Shown here piece by piece: positions 52,853 through 61,996 of a stretch of DNA of 64,000 nucleotides; position 1 is the stretch's first letter, and the number at the start of each line of letters is the position of its first letter. Source of the stretch: Ricordea florida (Eukaryota > Cnidaria > Anthozoa > Corallimorpharia > Ricordeidae); contig OX453273.1 in assembly GCA_949710005.1 (NCBI GenBank), positions 41,592,618-41,656,617 on the forward strand. The letters run 5' to 3'. The notes under the pieces are model-generated. The model worked only from the letters and a program-made list of their open reading frames with translations, was not told the DNA's origin and ran no database searches. The position numbers and the translations under genes were made by a program.

Positions 52853-53872
52853 TTACTGTTTCTTTTTACGTGGCCTTTGTTTTGGTTTAGGAGGAGTTAC
52901 TTCTACTTCTTCTGGAGATTCATATCCTGAAGCTAATAATTCTTCAACAGTATTCTCAGTAAATTCAACTTCTTCTTCATCATCAACTTCATCGTCTTCA
53001 AAAGTAACGTCTTTGAAGTCACTTTCTTCATCTTGTAATGGTGGTCTTGGTGGTGTCTCTTCAATAAGAGGTTTGGTTAATCTAATTGATTTGACTATAA
53101 ATTTCAAATCAGCAATGAAATCAGTTGTACCCTGTGGTCCAAAGCATATACTATCTAATTTTAATGAAACTTGTGCGCATGCCTTAGTACCTGTATTATC
53201 ACCTTTTTTATACATGTACTTATGGTAGGTATCATTTCTTTTACGGCCTATAAATGATGTGTATGATTTTAAATCTGAACCTAATCCACTAGTCTTAAAT
53301 TTTAGATACATTCTTAGTGGCTGGTTATATGTTTTTCCATTCTTAGATTTTTTTGGTTCTGGTCTTATGTATGGCGGGTTTACCAAATCTAACGGCTCTT
53401 TTTCCAATAAACCTAATTTAATTTTACTTTCGCTTATGTCAGGCATTTTTTTGTTAGTGTCTTTATTATTATAGAATTCTTTCATAGTATAAGCTACTTT
53501 GACCATAATTGAATTAATTCTATCCATAGTTTCTTCTTCATACTTGGTTGGTTCATCCGTAGTGTAAATTGTTGTCATTGGATAAGTCAATTGGATACCA
53601 TTGATATTTTCAGGTTTCTGTTCTTTTTCATATACATAATTATAAGACAGACCTAATATATTTTGATCTGCCAGCTGAAATGAAAGATTCTTTTTAACCC
53701 CATCTTCAACTACAAAAACCCTTGAGTAAGATTTAACTCCTCTCTTCACAGGATTCTCTATAATAATAGAGTCCCAATCGAAATCAGTCTCTTCAATTGG
53801 TACAAAACGATTTGTCATTGTTGAATTAGATTGCGCCATTTTGTTTGTTCTGAGTGGGTATACTGATTCCAT
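52853..53872 (-). CDS. Candidate ssDNA-binding or core protein with acidic domain and basic tail (339 aa)
   Basis: A soluble, beta-rich N-terminal two thirds (motifs YSRVFVVEDGVKKNLSF, RMYLKFKT, ACAQVSLKLDSICFG) is followed by a long acidic stretch (about 278-325, EESDFKDVTFEDDEVDDEEE) and a basic end (KPKQRPRKKKQ) that looks like a nuclear localisation signal. The layout recalls ssDNA-binding proteins of large DNA viruses; I give that as a suggestion only. An alternative start at 53839 (MAQSNSTMTN) has a good context, AAAATGG. Confidence 0.6.
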   Translation of the reverse strand: MESVYPLRTNKMAQSNSTMTNRFVPIEETDFDWDSIIIENPVKRGVKSYSRVFVVEDGVKKNLSFQLADQNILGLSYNYVYEKEQKPENINGIQLTYPMTTIYTTDEPTKYEEETMDRINSIMVKVAYTMKEFYNNKDTNKKMPDISESKIKLGLLEKEPLDLVNPPYIRPEPKKSKNGKTYNQPLRMYLKFKTSGLGSDLKSYTSFIGRKRNDTYHKYMYKKGDNTGTKACAQVSLKLDSICFGPQGTTDFIADLKFIVKSIRLTKPLIEETPPRPPLQDEESDFKDVTFEDDEVDDEEEVEFTENTVEELLASGYESPEEVEVTPPKPKQRPRKKKQ

Positions 53873-53914
53873 GTCTAGTCTTGTTCAGTTTTCAATTTTT
53901 CAAACCCATAAATT

Positions 53915-54421
53915 TCAATGAACAGTATCAACTCCAACATGCTCTGTAGTAATTGGCTCAGGTTCTCTGATTTTGAAATGCTTAGCAATGTGAATAAATC
54001 CTGTTAGTAATGCAGTAAGTCTACCACCCCTTAGTACTAGTAATCCAGACAATTCTGATATCTCTTTCCTAATCAATTGATCATTCTTCCAATCATTTAC
54101 TAGAGCTTGTATATCATCTATATTAACAAACTTAGCAACTAAGTAAGCTATTAGTTGTAAAGAGGGATCCACTAATCCATCAGCTATCTTCTTACCAGAC
54201 ACAACCTGATACCTTTTGTAGTATTTTTCAATATCTTTCTCTGATAATTTATGTGTATCTTTCAAATCCATATCAACTCCAGTGTACTCCTTAGTGGAGC
54301 CTAAACATGCTAATATTGAAAGTGATTCTCTTTTCAATTCCAAATCATTATCGGTGGTGGTGATTGGTTGGTTATTACCCACAGATGTTTCATCGTTCAA
54401 GATATTTTCAAGAGTTGCCAT
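53915..54421 (-). CDS. Polinton-associated helical protein, unknown (168 aa)
   Basis: Begins MATLENILNDETS, mostly helical (LSEKDIEKYYKRYQVV, PSLQLIAYLVAKFVNIDD, RLTALLTGFIHIAKHF). Its ATG lies 2 nt after the stop codon of the ATPase gene, so the two are coupled in the block. No signal peptide or catalytic motif. Unknown function; association with packaging is possible from position alone. Confidence 0.65.
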   Translation of the reverse strand: MATLENILNDETSVGNNQPITTTDNDLELKRESLSILACLGSTKEYTGVDMDLKDTHKLSEKDIEKYYKRYQVVSGKKIADGLVDPSLQLIAYLVAKFVNIDDIQALVNDWKNDQLIRKEISELSGLLVLRGGRLTALLTGFIHIAKHFKIREPEPITTEHVGVDTVH

Positions 54422-54423
54422 GT

Positions 54424-55053
54424 TTATGCTGTAATCGCTGGTATCTCTAAATAATTTTTGAATGGATGTCTAAGGGAGAAACACAGTCTGGCATACTTTT
54501 CCTTCTTGAGATGCTTCTTATACTTTTTACAAGTTTCAGCATCCAAGTCCCCACCATATTCCTCGAAAAGCATCTTCATTGCTATTTGTGATGGATTGTG
54601 GAATGAAACCACACAAGCCACATTCTCTCGAAATGGTTTGGATATAGATGTGAGCTGCTGAGTGAGAACCCAAACTGATATACCTATATGCCTGCCAGAA
54701 AAAGCCAAATCAATGAATTTATTTGAACGCTTCTTCAAATCTTTGGAAACGGCGCAATCGTCTAAGATTATAAGTGCATTCTCTCCTGAGAATAATGATG
54801 AGCAAAGAGTTAACAACTCGTTTATTTCATCCTGATCACTCGAATTTGGTGATAATACAAGGAATCGTTTGTCCCCCTTTGCAAAGTCTCTATAAGTCTT
54901 GTTGTGGGCATATGTTGGGCAAACCAATACAATATAATCAAATACTCCCCTATAATGCCCTCGAAGCTGTTCCACCAGGTATTGGGTCTTTCCACAATTC
55001 GTGGGTCCAGTGATGATGCAATTGAAGGGGATCATATTTTTGAGTTCATTCAT
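54424..55053 (-). CDS. DNA-packaging ATPase (FtsK/HerA, A32-like)
   Basis: A 209-residue P-loop ATPase with Walker A GPTNCGKT (16-23), Walker B ALIILDD (93-99) and a VLTQQ sensor-type motif (129-133). This small A32-like family pumps the genome into preformed capsids in Polintons and related dsDNA viruses. Length is normal for the family and all key residues are present. The neighbour downstream on the transcript is the 168-residue gene and the neighbour upstream is the capsid-like gene, the usual morphogenesis cluster. Confidence 0.92.
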   Translation of the reverse strand: MNELKNMIPFNCIITGPTNCGKTQYLVEQLRGHYRGVFDYIVLVCPTYAHNKTYRDFAKGDKRFLVLSPNSSDQDEINELLTLCSSLFSGENALIILDDCAVSKDLKKRSNKFIDLAFSGRHIGISVWVLTQQLTSISKPFRENVACVVSFHNPSQIAMKMLFEEYGGDLDAETCKKYKKHLKKEKYARLCFSLRHPFKNYLEIPAITA

Positions 55054-55127
55054 CCTTACTTAATACATTAACTCCTTTAGATTAATGTTTCTTCTCAGGA
55101 GAATGTGAGAAGAAAGCATATGATAGC

Positions 55128-56360
55128 CTAATATACTATCTCTTCTAGATTACCATTCATAATGGCCATAACTGCATCCGCGACCACAAACATGTAACAG
55201 GTAAGAACCCCACCTCCGGTCTTCTCCCTTCGAATCTCTAGATTTACGCCATCACGAGTAGTTGTGATCTCCAAACCACTTCCATGAATATTATTATCTG
55301 GATAAGTCCTCATGTCAATCCACAAAGCAAACTTATTCGTATAAAAATCAACCTCTTTGATGGAATCACTCACACCAACTCGTTTAATTATGGACTGCCA
55401 TAAATCAGTGGGTATCATACCTTTCAAATAAAGTCTGTTAGGCACTCCATCTATATTAATATTAACCGATGTGATCTTTGGATTTGCAAACATCTCAGAG
55501 TCCCTAGCACCCGCTGTATAAGGAGCCGTGAAAATACATAATATTCCAGTCATGGATCTCCTAGGCACGTTAATATGCTGATTAATCACATCGTCATTAG
55601 CCTCAGAGATTGGAAACTTTTTATGAAGAAGTATTTTCTCGTACGTGAATCCCCTTCCACTTTGATATGATGTAATAGCTTTACTGGCCAATTGACCACT
55701 TGATATGCACTGATACTCCAGTTCCATGTTTATTAATTTGTAATCAGGTGGTGTTTCGATGTTTGAGTAAACCACTACATCAGAAACTGGAGCTAGAGTT
55801 ATTTCAAATGTTAATGGATGTGATAAGGCTTTTGGATAGAAGAGTCCATGATCTTTCAGTATTGTATGGTCCAATGGTATCTCGTACCTAGTTTTATGTA
55901 TACCAGCTATAAGATTATCCTTTGGAACTGATTGTTTGTCCCCGGCATTGGTTCTAATTTTCCTCACATTCTCAGATGATATGCCCTGTCTCAATCTGTT
56001 ATTACGATCTGCCTCTTGTAAAAACAAATCGTGATAAGTCTTGAATAAATCAAACCTATTAATGTCCTCTAGAATTTCACCACCGAATAGAACCCTTTGT
56101 CGTGAAACTAGGTTTCTTCCCAAATTATTAACAAGGGTATTGTTCTTATGACCTGTTACACTAATATCGAAAGTGATGTAAACGCTGCCAGGCACAATCA
56201 CCATATTATTCTCCAATTGTGGTATGTCAATGAATAATGTCTCGCCAGGATTTGCTGATGATGGATTTAATGTGATACGGTTTAATGAAGCCCCTGCCTT
56301 CAAACCTTTACGAATCCTTGGAACACGAGTGGGATCAATAATTTCTGGTATTTCAGCCAT
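55128..56360 (-). CDS. Candidate major capsid protein (double jelly-roll type)
   Basis: A 410-residue beta-rich protein starting MAEIPEIIDPTRVPRI. Recurring features of this cnidarian Polinton family are visible: NPGETLFIDIPQL (about 37-50), VPGSVYITFDIS, VNNLGRNLV, LKDHGLFYP, and a C-terminal LEEIVY. In Polintons the double jelly-roll major capsid protein is the largest beta protein next to the packaging ATPase, which matches. The fold itself is inferred; structure prediction would decide between this and the 538-residue gene. The start codon is only 27 bp from that of the divergent integrase gene. Confidence 0.65.
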   Translation of the reverse strand: MAEIPEIIDPTRVPRIRKGLKAGASLNRITLNPSSANPGETLFIDIPQLENNMVIVPGSVYITFDISVTGHKNNTLVNNLGRNLVSRQRVLFGGEILEDINRFDLFKTYHDLFLQEADRNNRLRQGISSENVRKIRTNAGDKQSVPKDNLIAGIHKTRYEIPLDHTILKDHGLFYPKALSHPLTFEITLAPVSDVVVYSNIETPPDYKLINMELEYQCISSGQLASKAITSYQSGRGFTYEKILLHKKFPISEANDDVINQHINVPRRSMTGILCIFTAPYTAGARDSEMFANPKITSVNINIDGVPNRLYLKGMIPTDLWQSIIKRVGVSDSIKEVDFYTNKFALWIDMRTYPDNNIHGSGLEITTTRDGVNLEIRREKTGGGVLTCYMFVVADAVMAIMNGNLEEIVY

Positions 56361-56387
56361 TTTAAATGCTCGTATTCTTGTTTATAA
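56361..56387. promoter_or_regulatory. 27-bp divergent start region (capsid gene / integrase gene)
   Basis: Only 27 bp, T-rich, separate the capsid ATG (minus) from the integrase ATG (plus), with TTTATAA directly before the integrase start. Promoter elements must overlap the coding regions or the leaders must be extremely short. Confidence 0.5.
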
Positions 56388-57377
56388 ATGAGTGATTCAA
56401 ATGTTTTAAGTCAGTTATACTACTCCACTGATGGATACTGGAAAGGATACTCAGCCATACCTAAATTATCCAAAGCAGCCAAAGTCAGTGAAAAGGTTGC
56501 CAAAGAGTGGTTGAAGAAACAAGCCTTGTGGCAAATATATCTCCCAGCCCCCAAGTATATACCCAGGCCACATTGGAGTGTTGATGATCCAAATCAATTC
56601 CATCAGGCGGACTTGTTGTTTCTACCTCACGATACAGTAAGAGGAAAAACATACCGCTATGCTCTAGTTGTGATTGATATTGCTTCAAGGTATAAGGATG
56701 CTGAAGCATTGACTTCAAAGGATAGTGTTGAAGTTGCCAATGCCTTTGAGAGGATTTATGCCCGTAAGTTGAAATGGCCACAGACATTAATGGTGGATCC
56801 TGGCACAGAATTTAAGGGTAATGTAACAAGTTTAATGGATAAACATCAAGTTACAATCCAGCGTAGTGAAGCTGGAAATCATCGAGCTCAGGCTTTTGTT
56901 GAGAGGGCCAATCGAACTCTTGGTGAGAAATTATTCAGCCATCAATGCGCTCAAGAGATGGTTAGTGGTAACAGATCCACAGTTTGGGTGAAAAGATTGC
57001 CTGCAATCATGAAAACCCTGAATAGCGAACCGACTCGTGTAACTGGTAAAGATCCTGAGGAAGCTTTAGAAATGGAGTCAATTGGTATTAAACCTCCAGA
57101 GTATAAGCGGCCTGTGGGATTGGATGAAAAGAGATTACCTCCAGACGTTGAAGTCAGGTATCTGTATGCCCCTGGTGAAGATGAAGGTGGAGACAAACGA
57201 AGGGCTACTGATCCCATATGGAGCCTTGAGGTCTATGATTTAGCTCGAACTATAATTGAACCGGGTCAGCCAGTATTGTATTATTTAGATGGAGGGCCAA
57301 AACGAGGATTTGTTAGAGAGGAACTTCAATTTGTGCCTCAGGATACCGAACTGCCACCTGATTGTGTTCTGAAGTGA
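56388..57377 (+). CDS. Polinton integrase (rve, DDE)
   Basis: A 329-residue retroviral-type integrase. An N-terminal helical region leads to the catalytic core with D75 (FHQADLLFLP), D137 (LMVDPGTEFKG) and E172 (AFVERANRTL), spaced 34 residues. A C-terminal beta domain follows (VLYYLDGGPKRGFVREEL, about 292-315). It inserts the element into host DNA and makes the short target duplication seen at the ends. It is the only plus-strand gene in the right half, and its stop lies within the C-terminal end of the PolB gene on the other strand (about 40 bp overlap). Full length, no breaks. Confidence 0.92.
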   Translation: MSDSNVLSQLYYSTDGYWKGYSAIPKLSKAAKVSEKVAKEWLKKQALWQIYLPAPKYIPRPHWSVDDPNQFHQADLLFLPHDTVRGKTYRYALVVIDIASRYKDAEALTSKDSVEVANAFERIYARKLKWPQTLMVDPGTEFKGNVTSLMDKHQVTIQRSEAGNHRAQAFVERANRTLGEKLFSHQCAQEMVSGNRSTVWVKRLPAIMKTLNSEPTRVTGKDPEEALEMESIGIKPPEYKRPVGLDEKRLPPDVEVRYLYAPGEDEGGDKRRATDPIWSLEVYDLARTIIEPGQPVLYYLDGGPKRGFVREELQFVPQDTELPPDCVLK

Positions 57378-58835
57378 CCATGTGCGTAGGTATTTATTCC
57401 ATCCTCCATTATCACACGTTTATCGTCCTCGTGCGATAATGCAACCTTATTAACTGTTTCAGTGTATATGTCATGCTTGTGACTTCTAATTGTGTTCATC
57501 TTCCTTCTCTGAGATTGGCCACTGAAAAGGCAAGTCTTGTAGTCCTCAAAACTTATACTCTTACTTACAACTGCCTTATTCACACCCTTACACTTCTTGA
57601 CTTCTTTCTGTTTATCCGTTTTGAAGGCATAGAGCTTAGCCCTTAGACCTACAAATTCAGTAATCTGTTCACCACCAACTTCATCTTTGAACATACCTAA
57701 AACTTTCTTGTTCACTCCCGTTTCAATTCCAGATGAGTGGTCCTTTGGATAGTTGCTTGTATCGAACTTTTCTCTAACATCAGGGCTTATATCCTTGTAG
57801 AAATCCTCGGTCTCTATCTCATAGGCAAGAGAGTCTGTATCTGTAAACAGCAACTTGGCTTTCTCCCCATACTTAGACTTTATGTAATTGTAATGGAACT
57901 CATACATGGTAATCTTACTCAAATCCAAAATAGACAATCCTAAGTAAATGGGTTTATCGAAAATCAGTTTGGTTTTCTTCATATGGAACGCGGTCAATTT
58001 CTCACAAAAGATATTCCTGTGGTGGAAGTTTGGCTTTACAATCAACTTACGCGCTTGCTTCTCATTAGTGACCAACTGAATGTCCACTCTCTTCCTGATG
58101 TTCTCCATGGTCTTCCCGAATACTGAGTTGTTCATCAGTTTGAAGAAATCCTTCTCAAAGTCATTCTCAGCTTTAGACCTCAGATTAGTATTCAAGTCGA
58201 TGTAGGGCCTTAGCCACTCTGATTCTTCGAATTTGATACCTCTATGTACATTGGTTAGTTTTAATCCCAAAGACAAATACTCTTTCAATGCTTCATGGTG
58301 TAATATATACTTTGTTTTGTTCATCAGGTTTGGAATTAACTTGTCTACCCCTTCTACATCTTTCCTCTCTGGGGCTAAGGGATAATCATTATGTAAATCG
58401 TGTAGATGATGTGGATATTCCAAATCCACTTCCAATATGCATGGATGATCCCTCCAGTTTGATAATTCTTGATCATCCATCCACTCAAACCCGTGAGTTG
58501 GTAAAGCCTTGGTCATTGCGTGGCCATACAGTCCATTTGCATCCAAATATGTGATGTACTTTGTAGGCAAAGCTGAATCATACTCCTTCATATATGGGTT
58601 GTTGGCTTTACCATGCCTAGTGGAAATCGTTGAGATCCCACCCCGTATGCCATTCTCAATCATAATAAGCATATCTGGATCTCTCAATAGTTCCAATTCC
58701 ACCTTAGTTATTTTCAATGTAGCATCCCAGGCCAATCCAGGTGCAGTGTAGTACCATGCAGGATCCAGCTTGTAATTGCTCATACATACGCCTCTGAAGT
58801 TCTCGAAGACATCAGCTAATAAGAGTACACCCGTT
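57338..58835 (-). pseudogene. Protein-primed DNA polymerase B, C-terminal part (after frameshift)
   Basis: Polymerase half of PolB. Counting from the Met at 58783, it has motif A DANGLYG (81-87), motif B KLMNNSVFGK (215-224) and motif C DTDS (315-318), with a TPR/insert region between. The reading frame is open upstream of 58783 to the break near 58838, so that Met is not a real start. With the N-terminal part it forms one gene that has suffered a one-base shift. All three catalytic Asp-containing motifs are intact, so the break is recent. The tail overlaps the integrase stop. Confidence 0.88.
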
Positions 58836-58836
58836 T

Positions 58837-61230
58837 TTAGATTAGGTCATGGTAATCCCTAAAGGTTTCCATCCCAAAGGTTTCCCACACGTTTTCAGCA
58901 TGTTGGTAATCCTCCTCAGATATATCAACATCATAAAGCTTCGAGCAGAATTCCTCCTTTGGTGGTAAACTAGTTACTTGCAGCTTATCAAAACCATCAA
59001 ACCAATCGTAAGGGAATACACCTTTTCTAGACAATAAGTCAAGGTTTTCTCCTTCATAGTAGCCATCAAGATTTTCCAAAGACTCTCTTGGTAGGTTATC
59101 CACCAAAGTTGCGAGACCACTTGACATAAATCTAAAACTATCTATGAATCTAATTTGACGTTTAATCTTCACCTCCTTCCCATCCTTCTTGAAGGTATCC
59201 ACCACAATATCCTTTGTAAATGAGATGTATTTCTCATCGTTAAGAGGAATGCAGTTTATCTTACCCTCTGTTACCCCCAACTTCTTGATGAACAAATGAC
59301 TGTCATATCCAGACAAGTTGTGAAATATTACCGGGAAGAACTTTGGAACACTTAATTCCAGATTGCATTTACTATGGGCTGCTCCTCTATACCTACCTGT
59401 AATATGACAGTGATCAATCACCTTGTCATTCCCTAATTTACCCTCACAAATATGGCAATGAGTCGCATTATTATGTTTCTTATGATCACTCATCTTCATT
59501 ATAATACTCTTCTCATACTTGAATTGTTTATAAATCTCCTTAATGTCCTCCTCTAAGCTTTCCTGAAACATTTGGGGTATATCATCCTCTGATGAGTTGG
59601 CTGTACGCATCATGAGCTTGGGTTCAAATACCTCATCATCAAAACATTTAATAAGATAACAGAACCCCGATGACTTATGTTTTTGGTATTGATTCGTGAA
59701 ACTCTCCTTATCGTCCGGTGAACAGGTATCCATCTTCTCAGTAAAGCACTCGAAATCCGCATAAACCACGAATGGGACTTGCATCTTTCTGTTACGGTTT
59801 TTGAAAGTGATGTACTTTGGGTTTCCATCCTTGTCCATTGGCATCTCTACTTTCACTGCTTCATTGTTCAGGCAATACTCCATGTGTTTTTCTAATGATT
59901 TCTCTGACCAGAATGAATTTAGGCAATTATCACAGTAAAAACTAGCCTCCTTATGTTTACTATGACTACATAATCTTGACATGTTCTTAATCCAACAAAA
60001 GTGATTGGTTTCATCATTTGATATAAAAAGCAAGTTTATTTTTGGTACACCCGATTTACTACTACGCCTTATTAAAGTTGGCTCACCATTCTCATATCCA
60101 AGAATATTAACTCCATATTGGTTCTGCCTTTCAAACCTGTCCACCTGATTCGTAGCAAGCGCTGAGACTGGAAACTCTATTCCTGACCAATCTAGCTTCT
60201 CCGAGTTCTCTATAATCTCCTTATTCAACCTCTCAGCGTTCTTCTCCCTTGGGAACACAGCAGATGTTATTGCCCATTTGAAGCACTCCTGGTCTTTCTC
60301 GTTCTTAACATTTATGATTGCCTTCTTGGCAGCCAATTTGGATGGTAATGGTATATATGAACTTCCAGAAAACGGTTGAAATGGGTTTATGTGGATACGA
60401 AGATCTACAACATGGTCAAATACCCACCCAGAGCGCTCATTCTCATATTTTTGTACCAATTCAATCAATCTAGCTGAAATTAAATCAAACATATTTAATG
60501 TGTTTGTTGAAGCTGTTACTGTCTCCATGTGTGAATGAAAGTGCCCTTCACTCCTCTCAACAACACTATTATTCTGATTATTTCTTCTTGTAAATGCACA
60601 TGTGAATATACACTTTGATTTGAATGGCTTCCTATGTTTACGCATTAATACATAAAACTGTGACCTAGCCTTCTTCAGGAATGAAGCTGGGTCATAGCCA
60701 CCTCTACCCTTTATTATATACGTATTCAAAAACCCTTTCAGAGCAGTTTGATGTCTTTCAGGTATAAAGTAATCAGGTGGTGGTTGAGGTGGTGACTCTT
60801 CAGCTATACTGGCTACCTTTTTCTGAAGATCTCTTAATCTTTTGCTCACAACCCTCTTAGTTGGATCTGGAATATATGTTAGAATCCAATCTGTAAACTT
60901 CTTAATTTCATTCCTAGCCAAATCAATTACTCTCTTGTTTGAAGCACGAGATGGTTTTGCCGTTGTAGCCCTAACTGGCCCAGAAATTGGAATATTAGCC
61001 TCAGATGCTTGTGTAGATCCAAAAACATTTATAAGTTCTGTTTTACGCATCTTGGCATAGCCTTTTGTACCAAGTTTCTTGGCCATGATTCTTAATACCC
61101 TAACTGTTAAGTTGTCAGGCTGAACATCAGCTAGAACCTCGAGTAATTCAGCCTTTCTGAATTTACCATAACCCTGTACTCCAGCCTTTTTAGCTATTTC
61201 TCTCAGCTCTTTCACTGGTAAGTTCTCCAT
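58837..61230 (-). CDS. Protein-primed DNA polymerase B, N-terminal part
   Basis: 797 codons ending prematurely in TAA at 58837. Two SAP/HeH-like repeats at the N terminus (3-35 and 41-72) are followed by a long variable region and a C2H2/C2HC-type finger (C433, C436, H449, C453). Then come Exo I (YADFEC, D492 and E494), a Cys/His cluster like an HNH or zinc ribbon (C592, C595, DHCH 606-609, C622) and Exo II (HNLSGYD, 637-643). This is the 3'-5' exonuclease half of a protein-primed family B polymerase. The polymerase half continues in the next frame; one missing base near 58838-58845 explains the split. The start is supported by homology of the first residues with the gene at 46906. Confidence 0.88.
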   Translation of the reverse strand: MENLPVKELREIAKKAGVQGYGKFRKAELLEVLADVQPDNLTVRVLRIMAKKLGTKGYAKMRKTELINVFGSTQASEANIPISGPVRATTAKPSRASNKRVIDLARNEIKKFTDWILTYIPDPTKRVVSKRLRDLQKKVASIAEESPPQPPPDYFIPERHQTALKGFLNTYIIKGRGGYDPASFLKKARSQFYVLMRKHRKPFKSKCIFTCAFTRRNNQNNSVVERSEGHFHSHMETVTASTNTLNMFDLISARLIELVQKYENERSGWVFDHVVDLRIHINPFQPFSGSSYIPLPSKLAAKKAIINVKNEKDQECFKWAITSAVFPREKNAERLNKEIIENSEKLDWSGIEFPVSALATNQVDRFERQNQYGVNILGYENGEPTLIRRSSKSGVPKINLLFISNDETNHFCWIKNMSRLCSHSKHKEASFYCDNCLNSFWSEKSLEKHMEYCLNNEAVKVEMPMDKDGNPKYITFKNRNRKMQVPFVVYADFECFTEKMDTCSPDDKESFTNQYQKHKSSGFCYLIKCFDDEVFEPKLMMRTANSSEDDIPQMFQESLEEDIKEIYKQFKYEKSIIMKMSDHKKHNNATHCHICEGKLGNDKVIDHCHITGRYRGAAHSKCNLELSVPKFFPVIFHNLSGYDSHLFIKKLGVTEGKINCIPLNDEKYISFTKDIVVDTFKKDGKEVKIKRQIRFIDSFRFMSSGLATLVDNLPRESLENLDGYYEGENLDLLSRKGVFPYDWFDGFDKLQVTSLPPKEEFCSKLYDVDISEEDYQHAENVWETFGMETFRDYHDLI

Positions 61231-61304
61231 ATTGAAATTATTTTAACAATTGTCAATCCTTAAAACAATCACTAGCTCACCAAAGCTTAATTTTAAATTT
61301 TTTT

Positions 61305-61335
61305 ACTTTTATAACGAGATTCACGTTACAAAAGT
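61305..61335. terminator. Conserved 31-nt hairpin, copy 4
   Basis: ACTTTTATAACG / CGTTACAAAAGT (one mismatch) with loop AGATTCA. It lies 17 nt downstream of the stop of terminal gene R (minus strand). The loop has the same orientation on the plus strand as the three left copies, so relative to its gene it is flipped; symmetry of the stem may be what matters. Confidence 0.65.
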
Positions 61336-61351
61336 ATTGTTTAATAATTTA

Positions 61352-61933
61352 CTAAACTATACCCCAGCGCTCTTTCTTAGTCTTCAGTTCATCTATACTA
61401 TAGGCCCAGTCCATATGTCTATTTGGTTGATATGCAATTCTTTCCACATCATAATGTATCACACTGAAAAAATTCCACTTATGTATTCGTCTATTAGCCT
61501 CTTGGATTAAGTAATCAAAACATTGTTGAAATTTTATTTTTTGAATTATTTCAGGAACACTTAAATATATTGTAACACCTTTAATTTTATATTTACTATA
61601 AACAAATGGTGTTCTGACAATTTGACCAATATCATAATTGAAATCCATCTCAATTTCATGATTAAGTTCACAATGCTCATAAAGATCCCTCATAACTTTT
61701 TTAGTGAATTTATTACCAAAAATATCTGAAGTGTTCAAATTAGAAATAGGCAAATGAAATTCATTATCAATCTTAAATAAAAAACTCAATTGAACATCCT
61801 CAACAAACACTTCATAACATCTAACATAACTAATTAATTCTTTTTTAATTTTATTAATAAATTTACGATTCTCCAAATTCTTTTTATTAAAAATCTCAAA
61901 CTTAATAATATCTGAATACATGTGATCATTCAT
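61352..61933 (-). CDS. Polinton terminal gene R, unknown function (193 aa)
   Basis: The ATG (61931-61933) is the innermost triplet of the right terminal repeat. Unlike its paralogue L it is unbroken. AT-rich, acidic-basic mixed protein with FDYLIQEANRRIHKW (about 137-151) and a PNRHMDW motif near the end, aligning with the same motifs of gene L. No known domain, signal peptide or membrane segment. Both paralogues point inward from the ends and share promoter and leader, so they would be co-regulated. Divergence of the coding parts against identical repeats suggests that the repeats are homogenised while the genes evolve. Confidence 0.75.
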   Translation of the reverse strand: MNDHMYSDIIKFEIFNKKNLENRKFINKIKKELISYVRCYEVFVEDVQLSFLFKIDNEFHLPISNLNTSDIFGNKFTKKVMRDLYEHCELNHEIEMDFNYDIGQIVRTPFVYSKYKIKGVTIYLSVPEIIQKIKFQQCFDYLIQEANRRIHKWNFFSVIHYDVERIAYQPNRHMDWAYSIDELKTKKERWGIV

Positions 61934-61996
61934 TCTCTCTTTTGCTCAAAATATACACACACCTACCACACTCAAACCCAACTTTCAATTTTTATA
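61931..61996 (-). promoter_or_regulatory. TIR-borne promoter and leader of terminal gene R
   Basis: TATAAAAA on the minus strand at 61990-61996 and the leader to the ATG, the same as on the left end. Confidence 0.6.
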
